A stretch of DNA of 64,000 nt, from assembly GCA_000349905.1 (NCBI GenBank), contig KB722752.1, forward strand, positions 183,428-247,427. Reading direction: 5' to 3'. Positions 14,501 through 27,018 of the stretch are shown in pieces (position 1 is the first letter of the stretch; each line of letters begins with the position of its first letter). The notes below the pieces were generated by a model, which was not told where the DNA came from, did no database searches, and saw nothing but the letters and a program-made list of their open reading frames with translations. The translations under genes were made by a program, and so were the position numbers. Origin of the DNA: Volvariella volvacea V23. Its lineage: Eukaryota > Basidiomycota > Agaricomycetes > Agaricales > Pluteaceae.

Positions 14501-17500
14501 TGGGAAGTCGGTCGACGGAAATTAGAAAAGCAAACATACTATATTAATGACACCCTCGAAGTGGGATTGTTCCGCGCCTGAGTTTGTTGAACGCGCAATT
14601 ACCATAACTGGCTTTGGCTCGCGTTGAGCCCTTCTAAAGGACACATTCAGTGATCAACCCTCCCTATAAGTGATTGCGAAGAACACAGATTACTGTACCT
14701 TATTGCTGGTTGTAGTGAGGCGTACATTAAAAGAAACATAAGACAAGGGATAGGGCCTTGGGGCTTTCCGCATGACTCCAAGGACTAGACTTGCAATTCC
14801 AGACTACAGGGCTAACTCACGAGCACGAGGAGGGTAGCTATATCCTGGCTCAGTGCAGGATGTGTACAAAAAAGGGTTGCAGTAGCAGGGATGGATTGCT
14901 GGAGGTTAGAGAAGTTAATCAGTGAGCTGTACCTGAATGCGCCATTGCATTCCCTGCTAGAAGGCAGGAACTACGATGAGCTAAGATAGAGATAGGGTGC
15001 AAGCCAATCTGCTGACGTGCGACGCGCGGTGACGGTGATGTATATAAGTTGAAAAGAATATATAGAGTCGGTGGTTTGAATCAGTTCGGCGGAATTAGGG
15101 CCTGATATGCTTGCTCATGTGTCCAGATCGGTCTCCTCAGAGATAGCGCTGAGGAAATTTTGCGTTCTGGAGGCTTGTCTGTCCAGCCTAGAGACGGTCT
15201 ATCCCGCCATCAGGCGACCAGCAAGTCAGGGTTCTGCTTCCCGCTTTTCTATCCCATTCTTCGGCCCTGTGAATTGAACTTCAACTTCTTGTCATTCAAG
15301 CTACACTGTCATTGAGCCGCTCCGGTGTTAATGCCGATTGCTTCCCACAGTGAGAACCCACTTGTGGCATAATCTAGGTTAAGTAAGACTTTATGGCAGT
15401 GAAATAAAAATATTCGATTCGCACACCTTGGTTGAAGTGAGGATTGTCTGCGGCCTCGAGGATAAGATCGAGAAGCTATTCTAGTCTACTTCCCATAAGG
15501 GGTGAATTGCTCAAAGCTTGGGGCTTTGCGGCTCCGCAAGAATACATACCTGTCGTGCTGATACAAGATCAATTTCCTAATGGCTTACGCTATCGCAACT
15601 GGTGACCAACGTACCAACAGTGGGAAAGTGCGATTTCTGATCAACATACAACGAACAGCACAGTGCTCGTTCCCGAGCGAACGGCATTCTGGATCATGTT
15701 TCACGCCCAATTTGGAACGCTTGTGCTGCTCGTCGTATTGATACACGTAGGTACCAACACTGTCGCTCACCTAGACTTCTGAGTCCCTATCCCGTTCCGA
15801 AATTGGATACTTTAGAGGCGTGGTGGACCCGGTGCGCCCGGTGAATGAACGCCTTCAATGGGCTCTCGGTTTTTGATGCATCAGAAAGTTACACCAGGGA
15901 AGGGAACTTCAGGCTCGTCCCACCGGAGATTGCGTCCGCAAGTGTGGGGTATGCGCAGTGGAGGTAAGAGGGCGCGGTTGGACACTCGAATGCATACAAG
16001 CCTTTCCATCATCGTGATCACGAGCAGCTAACGGCATTGTCGTTGTGTGCTTCGTGCGTGCAGGTCACGGTGCGGCAAAGCACTCCAGTTAGCAGCCGCA
16101 ATGGACCACAACAACGGGAACGAAAGTCTTACTATGGTTGAATCGGTGTGTTGGAGGGAATGTGGCATACTGGGTGTTGATTTCAAGCGCCGTTTATGAG
16201 AGTCGGCGCCTAATCAAGGCTCGGCATTGTGATCGCCGCCCACTTCCGCCGAGTACACCTACAGTCAATTCCAGCGCCGCCAATTCCAAACACCCAGGAC
16301 CCACCACCGGGGTCATACGGGCTCAATACGGGCTTTTCATTGTTCTCGCGAAGCTTTACGTGACGGTCATGCCCCAACGAGTTTGTTACTTGGCTATTGT
16401 GCAGATCCTCGCGTCTCCGGAACAATGAATTCAAAGGGCAATTGGACCGAAACACCGCGAACCGTTGCTAGATTACAATTCCGGAAGTAATTATTCGGTC
16501 CTGATTGGAGAACAATACCAGTGCCTCGTCGGGGACTGTGACGAACCGGCTTGCTTCAGTCGAGACCTCCAGCCAACCTATCAACATATACGGCAGGAAT
16601 CCGGCACCACCCGTTGTTCCGGCCTATTGAGGACAGAGAGCGCAAGTCCACATCTTGGACCTAAAGACCGAGAAGAAATTCGAGGGCAGAATGGCTGGAA
16701 CGCACGCCTTTGCGGTACCTGTGATGCAACGATATCACGTTTACACAGGAGCGCAAAACACGCGCAAGGCGCCTCTCAAGAGAATGGAACGCGTATCAGT
16801 ACGTCTGTCATACATCTGGCAGCGCTTCGGCGATGTTGATTATGTCTTCATTATCTCATACCCTCAACCACCCCACGCCACCCGAAATCAAGAGCTGTCG
16901 TCATTGAAGAAATTTTCTTCATTCCAAATATCTTGCTACCGCGCTTTTTGTACTCGTCAAATGTGGGCTGTGATTTCATTACCTGCTGTTTGGATCTCGC
17001 CCGACCCTACTACGCGACGCATGCTCGGCCATCTTCCGGGTTAGGTCTTTAGTTTGGATCAACTGAACCAGGACTTCGCCTAGCCGAGGACCCGGTCAAC
17101 ATGCTTTTGCCTTTCGGTGAAAACGCAAATATTGAACATTTCCGGACCATGCGCCATGCACCCTACTCTCAAAACGGTGACTCGGTGAGCATTTAGCCAT
17201 GGAAACCCGCATAATATCTGGTACCCTTTATTGTCAAGGTGGGCTGACGGCCCCAAAAACCGAACTCCAGACCAAGGAACGCTAAAGCCAATATCTGCTA
17301 CTCGAAATGCAGGGAAAACTTTACTTTATCCAGCGGTTCCGTCCGACGACAGCGCGATTAACAGAACTGAAGGCTCTGCAATTCGAAACCTTGACCACGG
17401 AGCTAGGAGCCTGGCCGAGCGGTGTGATTTCCTTCCTCCCAGCCATACATGAAAGAGGTGACGTCGATGGGGACTACTATCCGCCATGACGTAGTTCCCT

Positions 17501-18900
17501 CCCACAACCACGCACGGTATAGAAGAGCAAAGCGTATCTCTCTCACCGCCTGCTATGCACAGCTCACACATGAGCTTATATCCAATCATAAGGTAATACT
17601 TATGTTCATACTACTGTTAGGACTCCTGACGGACCATAGCAAGTGATTGCACAACCATCGTGATGGCGCCTTCGTTGCATTGTGATCCACTACCAAGGTT
17701 CTAGTGCGTTCACCTAGACCGTCGAGAGTCATTATTATGTACAAAGCAAAACTCTCTTTTCAATTCCACGCGATCGAGCCTATGCAGACGACAAGTGTTG
17801 GTGATACCCAGAAAATTGGCGCTGCGAAGCTGGTTGAGTTGCGTGGTACAGTATCCACGTTCTAGGTGAGGTTATTAGGCAATTCTTCTCCTCGGGTTTA
17901 AGTATTGAATCACCGCTTCTTTTGGCTTTGGATTCTGGATTCACTGGCTTGCTTGGTCCGCTTTTGAACCGCGTTAGCTCCTACGCTATGCTTCTTGGCT
18001 ATTCAAAGGACTTCGGTCATGGGAAACAACCTCAATTCTTAGAATGACTCGGAGACTGGACTGGTCCCCATGGACAAAGCTGTTATGCGCTGTGGACTTG
18101 GACGTAAGTTCTAGCAGACCAACATTACTATTTTTGGTTTTGACATGAACAGCACTTTCCAGGAAGTATCAACCACTCAACAGCTCGACAGCACGGCAGA
18201 AGCAATTAGGTCATCCACCCTTGAAGACAATACGCTTGATATAAATGGATGAACATCATAACCCTTTTCGGCACATTGAAGAGCATACGCGGTGGCGTTA
18301 GTTAAACAATGCAACAAGCCTTCCTGTGTAAAGCGCTTACAAGTGGCTTATGTGCTGTAGACAGAAGCCTCAGGGACCACACCTGCTTCAGGGCAAGCCA
18401 AAAAGGTCTATTCTTCTCGCGATAGCAGCATAAGCGCTCATCTTTTCGGCTCGGTTCTGCAATTGAAAGGTACTGCGCAAGCATCGCCTATGCTGTTTCG
18501 CTAACGTCACTCCTTACTAACGCACCGCTCAGAGTACAATGACAGCGAGTCCTCATGTTCGGCCCAGAATAAAAGGATGAAACCCACTACCACGAGGATT
18601 GTCAAAGAAACGCGCAGCGCGTTCGCTAAAACGCCCAAGGCAATGCCCATCAAAGAAAAAAAAAAGTTCCACAGCAACCAGAGCGATAACCACCGCTCAT
18701 GTTCTGGACGCCGTAATCGCTCCGAGTCGTTCTCGTTGGGGAAATTCTTTCACCGAATCTGAACCTGAATAGACACCACGGCAGACCACGACGCCGAGCA
18801 TTGCGTTGCATTACGAATTACGATATTTCGGGAGAATGTGTATAAGCAGAGATGCCTCGTGGCCACTGGCACGAGATAACGCTTATAGGAGATAGTGTAT
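8591..18900. other. Long stretch without a recognisable gene
   Basis: Ten kilobases with short open frames only, no conserved domain, no terminal repeats and no tRNA that I can support. Weak points are listed separately: an open frame with two hydrophobic segments (10024-10482). The texture is bland, with few microsatellites, and differs from the repeat-spotted sequence that follows. Confidence 0.5.
10024..10482 (+). CDS. Weak candidate: open frame with two hydrophobic segments
   Basis: A 152-codon open frame starting at TTG. It contains two predicted membrane-type stretches (LVPLFVAMLCAYLFRLFCW and a later ITIIGVHDVMICIYILVNFI). Its length is only slightly above chance, and no family was recognised. 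It could be an exon of a membrane protein or noise. Confidence 0.13.
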   Translation: MPGQEQWSTIRFRYIENTGLAITVTINYVRPLMMPFTEPTALYGQTLVPLFVAMLCAYLFRLFCWCLHDSTTNNTITSWITIIGVHDVMICIYILVNFISSTNTVSVVSLPASSFHSPAYSLYANTFPRWLRQKGIDRDSDSLSIELTSLFC

Positions 18901-21900
18901 GTGGGGATACCATATCTAATTTGGGAGAGGAGGGTCTTTTTTGAGTGCTTGTGGCTGTGAAAGGGGAGACGAAAAGGAAAGGAGAGGAACGGAGAGCGCA
19001 GGGGCTTGGATTCGGGAGGTGTCGTAATCCATGACTAGCGGTTTATGATGCAAAGGTGCAAGGTGGGCGCTGCATGGCACTTGTGTGTAAGCGAGAGCTT
19101 GATCACTTGAATAAATCAACAGCCCTCGGACTACACAAATAACGTTAGCTTTCGCGCTCTCTCCTTTTGGGCTGGTATATTATGACGGCGGTGCTGTGTT
19201 TGTTGTTTGTGCGAGGAGCGTGTCAGTGGGTGTTCACTAAATGGTACCTCGATCAGAAGGTACGGGAGAAGGGGGAGTTCTACGTACCATATCTTATCAT
19301 GTGAAATGCCCTTGGATCCGAACTGGAGTTTTGTATAGTGTAGTGCAATATCCATTTGGTATGGAGGGAATCAAGGAGTCGGGAGTGGGAAAATAAAGCG
19401 GTAAGGTAAGGAAGGTCACGGTGCACGAATGTATGGCTATGGCCACAGGCCAGTTCCAGTTCCAGTGGCGACCTATGCTTATGGATAGATGGACGATTTC
19501 GATTATGACCCAGGGGATGGATTGATATCAATTTCCTCCTCCATCCAGAAGCCATTCATATTGGCCACCCCCTGGTCCAGGTCGACATCGATGACGCATC
19601 CAACACAACACGCACATTCAACCCCACCTCCCTAGCCTGAGCATGACCGTGGCATGGGCTTTCAGATTCGATGCCAACAAACCGGAGCTTGAGGATGTCC
19701 ACATGTACAAACTTGGTCACATTGAATAAGCAGGCCAGCACCGGGACTCGGGCTTTTATCCAATTGGAACTACCCTGGCCATGGTGTATGAAAATTCATT
19801 TTCGCCACATCCTCCTCTTGTGCCGGTGCCAGTGCGGCTCTCTGGGGTATGTGTGGCCTTGTCCTCGTTTTCCCCGTCCTTGTCCTTGTCCTCGTCCAAC
19901 AGCTCTAACGTTAGCTTCATTTGATCAAATGGGTGCTCAGAAGCATCTTTAAGACGGCGATTTCAAAGTGAATGGTGATTTGCCTGTCGCCTGCCTGTGA
20001 TCATGGCTTTTGATCAAGATCAAACCTGTTGCTTACATGAATATTAATGAAGATTCTGATGGTGGATAAACGCTAGTACTGGCAGCTGATGGGTATTGTA
20101 CACCGGCATGTACAAAGTATGTTTACCCCAGGGCCTTGAGTCTGAGTGACAGTGGCAAATGCCGTTTTCGAGGCCTACGTTGTTAATCATGTTCCGCCCT
20201 GACAGGAAGGGTAGGGGCACACTGTGAGGGTGTGTGGGGTTTAAGCTCGAAGCTCAAGGTTATGATTTTTACGCGCCTCTGGATTTTAGTGATTTCGATG
20301 ACGAGCTCAGAGACCCAAATAGCTATTGCTATTTTCAACGCGATTCGGCCAATTCCAGTCTAAGCCTAAGCCTTATACTTATACTGACAACCAATAGTGT
20401 ACCGTTATCTCATCGCGTATCTCATTTATTTACATTGTATTGAAATTACTATTAGTAGGTCGCCGTGGTTTTCCCGAAGGGTTAGCACGCATGACCACCG
20501 AGAGGAGAGTCAATTCAATCCCAAATAATATGCATGTACGTACTTTTCCATTCAATCAAAACGCTTATATATATCCAGCCAACGAATCAAGCAATCAAGA
20601 CCTAGACTCCCCTACTCAATGAAAAAGGGTCGTAACCAATCCAGCCGCGTGCGCATCCAATGACGCGGATGCGCGCACGAAACGAGTCAAGCGTATCCCA
20701 GCGCACGTTTCCTTGGAGCTTGTTCTTCTTTTGTTGAGTAAATTAGACGTTTTTGTTTTTGTGGGAGGAAGGGCCCCACGCGATGGTGACGCGACTCGTG
20801 GGCCTCTGACTCTGAATCGAGGGGCGGGTAAGGGTTCGAATGGTGGGAGGAAAAAAGGAAGGTATAAGGGACTCGCGGCACGTACGCGTGCCAGCCCGAG
20901 TGCGCACGCGTGAATGAATCATAATTGCAAGGACTGTTAGGTTGGACCTAGGTTAGACTCGTAGTAGGGTTGTAGACGTGCATTCAGGGATATGAGATGC
21001 ACTTCGGAACCTTGCTTAAGCGCACCAAGCGCGCAGACGACATTGATCAGCAGCTGCAATTTAGGAACCTGAGAAGAGTCAGAATCGCCATGGACACCTA
21101 TACCGGGTCGTCACCGAGCGGATACGCATATTGTCGTGACTCGAGGCTCTCATTGTCCCATTGTGTGGCCACAACGGACCCTGCAATCGCTGTTCAAGCC
21201 AGTGATCGAAAACTCGTTTTGACTCGGTGGCGAATGGTGTGAGCGGACGTTTTCCGCGGGATGGGCTGCTCGTCAAAATGGCCATGGGTACTGCATGGTG
21301 CGCTGAGGCACGGCTCGGCGTTAGGGTTTTTCACAACCTAAATCCGAACGACGCGTGGATCGAGGGAGTAAGCCATTTGCCAGTGGGCAGGTTGGGAGTC
21401 TGCAAAAAAAAAAAACCGATATAGCACGACAACATCCATTTTCGTACCTTTCCACTCTCCTTTGCTTATTTTAAACTCTGTATGATGTCGTCGACATGCA
21501 CGAGTCGCAGTGCCCAGGCTAGGCCAATAGCATAACTCTATCTCCATATAACTCAAGCTCATGCTCCCGACCATCATGCCTCACGATGGGCTGGGGTCCA
21601 CGTAAAGCCCCACTGGCAGCGAGCTTGCTTGGCGCATTCAATCACAGCTGGAAATGAATTGGGCGTATGATGTACGTCCCGTGAAATGGGTGGAGGAGAC
21701 AAATCCAGAATCGACCGTGGCCACATGTCGAATGTGGATGAAGCCCCAGGCTCCCGGGTCGGGAAGAAGCTTAATGGCTTAATGGAACCGCCAAACTAGG
21801 GCTTGCTCAGACTGTGCGTAAGCACACTGTGGTGGACATGTCTGCAAGTTACATACACATCCTGGTCTTAGTCTTGATCAGGTCTGTATAGTACGCAGCA

Positions 21901-24720
21901 TACAGGTGCACCAGGGTCCACGTAGTCGATCAACTCGACCGCGAACGGGCAGACCGCAACAGCACTGGTACCAATCGCGAGCAACGACCACCACAGGCCT
22001 TGACGCAAGCGGACAACAGTTCTATAGCCCCTCCTAGGTCTTGCCTCGAACATTGGCAACCCAGCACCTAGATCTCCAGCTCCCAATACGGACACGGACA
22101 TGGACAGCTGCAACGCCCGATACTGCTCTCTCGGACGTAACACCTTCGAAGCCTCTGGCCTTGCCGTAAGCACCCCCTTCGTGCTTCTTCTACCCGAGCC
22201 ACCGCAGGCTCCTCAGAAGCCGCACGCAAGTGCACATATATACGTATCGGACATCCATAATCGTACACATACTCCTTAATATCCTCCCCACCACGTAGCT
22301 GGATTGCGATCACAACTTATAGAAGACAGGATAGGGGAAGGATATGAATAGTGATAAGGATAAAGAGCACCCATCGAACGATGTCATAATGAGGCGAGAT
22401 GGCCTTCTGCGTAATGTTACGAAAACTGGCATTGCCAGCGGCATGCCGGGTGGCGACATGAAACGAAAAAAAAATGAGGATGAAATTAAAAAAAGAAGCC
22501 GCTCGCCTCTTCCTTCTTTTCTTCTTCTCCCGAAGGCCCTCCCCTCAGCCTTGGTCGAGCAGGCCTCGTCCTGGATTACTTGAGAGCTTTGGGGCTGGGC
22601 TGGGCTGAGCTGAGCTGATATGAACGGTCAGAGTCACATTTCGTGCACATCGGATCGGGAGGGTTCGCGTGCATGGGCAGTGGCAATCGGGGAGGTGGTC
22701 GTGTTCATATCTACGTATAGCTGTAGCCTCGCATTCCGATATATCCGTACCCTACCAACAAGAACCCGAAACCCATAAACAGAAGCGCAAAGACGAACGT
22801 TGGCTGACAGAAACAGCATCGACGCCAGCATCAACAGCATCTACACCCGGAATTGGAGCGTCCCATCCAAAACCGGAGATCGTAGGTCCTGGAATGGAAA
22901 GAGCGCATATCATTCATTACGCTCGACACACATCATGCCCGATTTCGCACGAAGGGGTGGGCAGGAGTGGAGATTAAAGCCTAGGTGGTTGCTGTTCAGG
23001 TAATTATTGCTTCACTCCACTTTGGCCTTGACCAGGAGCATTGGAAAGGTCGGACGTGACTTGTGAATGTCCATGTGAATATGAAACGCGCTGCGCTCAC
23101 CGACACGTTTGAGGTTCGAATTACAGCCTTCCTCGAGCAAGACGTTACGCAAAAAAACCCGAAAGACCGAGATGTACGTACGTACGACAGACACATAGAC
23201 AGCTTTGATAAGAGACCCAAGATCGAGGACATTAAACACACCACGTTCGGCCTTGCTTACGCTGAGCTTCTCCTCCTCCCTCCGGCCGAAGACGAAAAGG
23301 ATACGTTCCCGCAACACAACTGGTAGGAGCTGTCTGTACGTACAACACCACCGGGACCTGGTCGATCATCGTCCCGCACACGATTCTCAAACGCCACAAC
23401 GAACGTGGACAACAGCACAAACAGCAGAAGCGGCGGCACAGAAACGGCAATCGGCCAATTTGTCTTATCTCTCGTTCTCGCGTTCATCGAGTCGTTTCCT
23501 AGTCTTATCTTGTCCTTACCCTTAATGTCCACATCCACCCAAGATTGCAGGAAAAAAGAAGTCGAGTCGTCGCGTGTGTGGCGTGTGCGTGTGCGTGTGT
23601 GTTTCCGAGTCGGAGAAGGATCCAATCAATCAGCCGCTAAGCGAAGACAAAGAGAGTGTGATGAGAACGCGCAAAGCGTAAAGTCGATTCGATTGAGTTC
23701 AGCCAAGTGTATGCGACTGTGGGATCGACAAGACATATTGTACACGAGGGACGAGATATGAGTAGGGACGACAAGGGACGCGACAAAGGGGAGAGTGGGA
23801 GAGAGGGTCCCGTGCGGGTCTTATGAAATGTGCGATCATGTATATGATCAGAAATAGACTAGGCGACGCAGGGTGCGTCAACGCCACACTTTGGGACTTG
23901 GGGACAACACGGGGAGGAGGATGGACAGTCCAATCGAGAGCCGGTGGGCAGTCGACGCATGCACGGCAGGAGGACAAGAGACGCGGCACAACCCGATTGT
24001 CAGACTCTACACGCAGCGATGGTCAAGGAGCAGCAGGGAGCCGACAACAGGCCAACTCTAACTCGCTGATGATCTCGGAGGTGGGTGTAGCGGACACTGA
24101 GGCTGGCAGGGAGTGCAGGATGCAATAGACTTTATCCAGCAAGCTCTTCACGGGACAAGACACGACGTGTTGGTGTGGGGTCCAAGTCATATCTCCGGCT
24201 GGGGCTGGATTAGAGTCGCGTAGCCGAAGGCGTAGCAGGCCATGGGTGATCGGGTGTGCAGGTGCTGGTCATTTCGCCTATGCAGGAGAGAGAGATATGG
24301 ATTAGCACACACGCGACACGCCATTTCGGCTGGCTCATGCTCGCTGTGGGCGTCTGGCAATCAGCCGGCGAGGCTCCCGGCTTGGACCTGCTGGTGGACG
24401 CGTCTCCCGGCCCATGGACTGGCGCACCCAGGATTCCGAATCCGAGCGCGGGATCCGAGCTGCCCGGGCTGGCTCGGACCCTGCAGGCGCGCGACGAGCC
24501 GGTGGCCCCCCAGCGCGGCCCCAGAGCCCAATCCGGTTTGTCATCGTAGCGGTTGCAGCGGAAACAGATCTCTGCGCTTTCCTTTCCTGCCCTCTGCCTC
24601 TGACCTCCTCCCCCGCGCAGACCCCCAGATGGCATCCTCATTCGTTCGTGGATTTCAAAGAAAACAGCCAATGCATAGGGCGGGACGATCCTTCCTGGAT
24701 GTTTCCGATGCGATACCAGA
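18901..24720. other. Gene-free, CpG- and microsatellite-rich DNA
   Basis: No gene recognised. Near 18.9-19.1 kb the plus strand is purine-rich. Other visible features are a run of 12 A (21404-21415), a GT/GC-rich alternating tract around 23573-23604 and many CpG-containing words. Open frames here overlap on both strands and look compositional. Confidence 0.5.
21404..21415 (+). repeat. Poly-A run (12 A)
   Basis: Twelve consecutive A residues. A retroposon tail was considered, but no retro-element body or target duplication was seen upstream, so this is recorded as a mononucleotide repeat. Confidence 0.8.
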
Positions 24721-24725
24721 AATCA

Positions 24726-24733
24726 TATATAAG
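24726..24733 (+). promoter_or_regulatory. TATA box (TATATAAG) ahead of candidate gene at 24781
   Basis: TATATAAG lies 55 nt before the ATG at 24781 and is followed by a pyrimidine-rich stretch (CCCCCTCCTCTC). This matches the usual spacing of a fungal TATA box, initiation region and short leader. It supports the gene that follows but is not independent proof. Confidence 0.45.
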
Positions 24734-24780
24734 TTTCCCCCTCCTCTCGATCAAGCACCATCCCAGCACTCCAATCTGCA

Positions 24781-25404
24781 ATGCACTCATCCACAGTCTG
24801 CCCAGCATCGACTCAGAACTCCCTCGAGTCCTGCTACCCCACGCACCACCACCACCATCACCACCACCACCTCGCATCCCAGCCCCATGCCGATGTCTCA
24901 ATACCGGCCAACGCAAAGGCCGCCTCGGACAGCCAAGACTGTCTCGACTTCAGCGCGCCCCAATGCTGCCACTGTGGCTGGCGCGGATCCCACTCTCCAA
25001 CCTGCCCATTCAGGTAAACTCCTCTGCCACAATCACGAGAGAGTATCCAGGGGAAGGGGGCATCTACATCTGTTGTTCTTTCGCCCGTGCTCTGCTTGGT
25101 CTGTTCTCGTGAGTCCTCCACATACCATGCAGGGTCTCATTTCCTGACTCAACTCTATCCCGCATTCAGCAATACCACCCCCACTGCGTCCCTCTTCCTC
25201 CGACCACCACAAGCAAAGCACCCATCATCGGTCTCGTCTCCAGCTTGCTCTCTGTCCATTTCTTCTCTTTTCGCTTTTGCATCACATCGCATCATCGCAT
25301 CTATCCATGATAAACTCTCATCTTACTCTCAACTATACCACCATCACACATCCGCAACGACTCGTCATCTCATGCATTCTCCCAAGAACATTACTCTAAT
25401 CTAA
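24781..25404 (+). CDS. Candidate small His-rich protein with a Cys/His metal-binding-like motif
   Basis: Model: exon 1 24781-25013, intron 25014-25169 (GTAAAC...TTCAG), exon 2 25170-25404, giving 155 residues. Exon 1 codons mostly end in C or G, as in real genes here. The protein has a run of nine His (about residues 22-30), then a compact C-x2-C-x5-H-x3-C arrangement in CCHCGWRGSHSPTCPF that could bind zinc. Exon 2 is Ser/His-rich and low in complexity. A TATA box and pyrimidine leader lie just upstream. I do not recognise the family. A transcription-factor N-terminus or a metal-binding protein is possible, and exon 2 may be wrong. Confidence 0.38.
24844..24871 (+). repeat. CAC/CAT trinucleotide repeat
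   Basis: A near-perfect (CAC)n tract with one CAT interruption. It encodes the poly-His run in the candidate gene at 24781. Confidence 0.85.
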
Positions 25405-25753
25405 TCCTCACGGACTCTATTTCTTGGACCTACTCAACCACCCATCCTCTCTTCCTCTCCCTCTCCTCCCTCTGGTCGTTTCATGCCCCCACAACCAAGA
25501 CCCACGCTTCCTCAACTAGCGCCGCAACAGCACCCCGCTTCCGATCACATCTTGCCAAACGCGTCCTCGCTCCCTTGCGTGTGTTGCGCGCTACGTAATC
25601 CTCCAATTGCCATCGCGACCTCTCGAGGCTACAATCCACTCAAGTATGCCTAGATCCCCCCCAATCCCCCAGCCTTGGTTGTGCCAAAACGGACATTCTA
25701 CACTCTACTTACCCAACCCAACGCTAATAGAGCGGGCAGACACACATCCGCGC

Positions 25754-25789
25754 AGAAGAGAGAGAAGAGAAGAGAGAAGAGGAGGGGGG
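25754..25789 (+). repeat. AG-rich purine tract
   Basis: An uninterrupted purine run (GAGA/AGAAG words ending in six G), opposite in bias to the surrounding pyrimidine-rich sequence. Confidence 0.8.
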
Positions 25790-26494
25790 TTAGCTACTAC
25801 AAAAGCCTTCGCAGGTTCGAACAGTTTTTCCGCTCCGTTCCTTCGTTTTTTTTTTTTTCCCTTCTCCCCTGCAACAAGCTCTGTAGTTTTGGCAAATTTT
25901 TCTCGAGATCTTAGTCTGTGTATTTCTTGGTTGATACTCCACTTGCTTTTCCTCTTTCCTTTTTTCTTACCGTTCTTAGCGTGTGGTTGGTTTTTGGACC
26001 ACGACCGCGACCGACCGACCAGACCCCCCACACTGTCGTTTTTCGAGCTTGTGCTCTTGACCTGTCTGTCTGCCTGTATGTTGTATTTCTACGCCCCACA
26101 TCTCGTTCTCTTCCACGCGATCAGCAACCTGTCCATAGTTCCGGTTGTTTTTTTTTCTGCTGTCAATAGCATCGAGTTCCTTGCCGCCTTCTGTTCTTTT
26201 TTTTTTTTGTTACCCCCCGCATCGGTTACCCCTCGCATCGAGAATGCAATATTCTGGATAACAACAACGCGCTGGCTGGCTTGTCACCTGCGTGCCCGCG
26301 TGCGAGTCCAGCCCGAGTCCGAGCGTGAACGTGAACGTGTGGAAACTCTAACGCTATGCCCTCGCTCTCACCGGTGTTTAAACTAATGGCGAATATAGAC
26401 CGTTCTGAGCGATGCTGTCTTTGTGTCCAATTGAATTGAATCGAACTGAATTGGGTGGGTGGGGAGGGGGCACAGCCTCCGTTGGACGCGAAGC

Positions 26495-26520
26495 GATATG
26501 GATATGGATATGGATATGGA
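26495..26520 (+). repeat. GATATG hexamer microsatellite
   Basis: Four tandem copies of GATATG plus GA. A related short GATATG pair occurs near 28770. Confidence 0.9.
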
Positions 26521-26960
26521 CATCGTTATCGTCAACCGTGATGCGTGCCCCGTGCCCATTGCGCATGTCCATGCCCGCGTCGGTGCCCGAGACGATGCGT
26601 TCGTCGTACAGGACCCGTGGACGTGCGTGCGTGCGTCGAGGGATACGTGATGCGTGTCCTGCTGTCCGCGGGGGGCACCGTGACTGATACCGGCACCGCC
26701 CCAGGCTCACATCACATCACGTCCGCGTCCATGTTTGCACAGTTCAAACTCAAAATCGTGCTGATATGACGGTATCTGCCTCCCCCCCCCCTCCTCTTAG
26801 ACGCACCTTCGTCTCCGACTCGGTGGAGGTGGAGGTGGAGCGAGTGTGGACTAGGTTGCGGTATATTCTATACTCGATATGGGGTGGGAGAGTGTGTTAG
26901 CCTGAACCCCGGGAATCACAAATCATACGCAGGTATCATATGTGGCGACAAGACCCAAAA

Positions 26961-27018
26961 AGGACAGGACAGAACAGGACAGAACAGGACAAGGAAAGCC
27001 AGGACAAGACAAGACAAC
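26961..27018 (+). repeat. Imperfect GGACAGAACA / GGACAAGACA tandem repeat
   Basis: Successive GGACA words at 5- and 10-base spacing, decaying towards the right end. No protein or RNA role is evident. Confidence 0.8.

Noticed and set aside
17407..17425. tRNA-Ser/Leu-like D-arm word (TGGCCGAGCGGT)
   Set aside because: No T-arm or acceptor stem can be formed downstream.
21390..21415. Poly-A run considered as a retroposon tail
   Set aside because: No reverse-transcriptase or SINE-like body and no target duplication around it.
24242..25147. 301-codon plus-strand frame and a 232-codon frame overlapping it
   Set aside because: GC-rich, stop-poor DNA with three overlapping frames. Only the 24781 frame has a promoter, a splice donor and a coherent motif.
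25607..26386. 259-codon plus-strand open frame with many hydrophobic stretches
   Set aside because: It runs through T- and C-rich tracts that automatically encode Phe/Leu/Ser. It opens at TTG, other frames are open as well, and no domain is seen.
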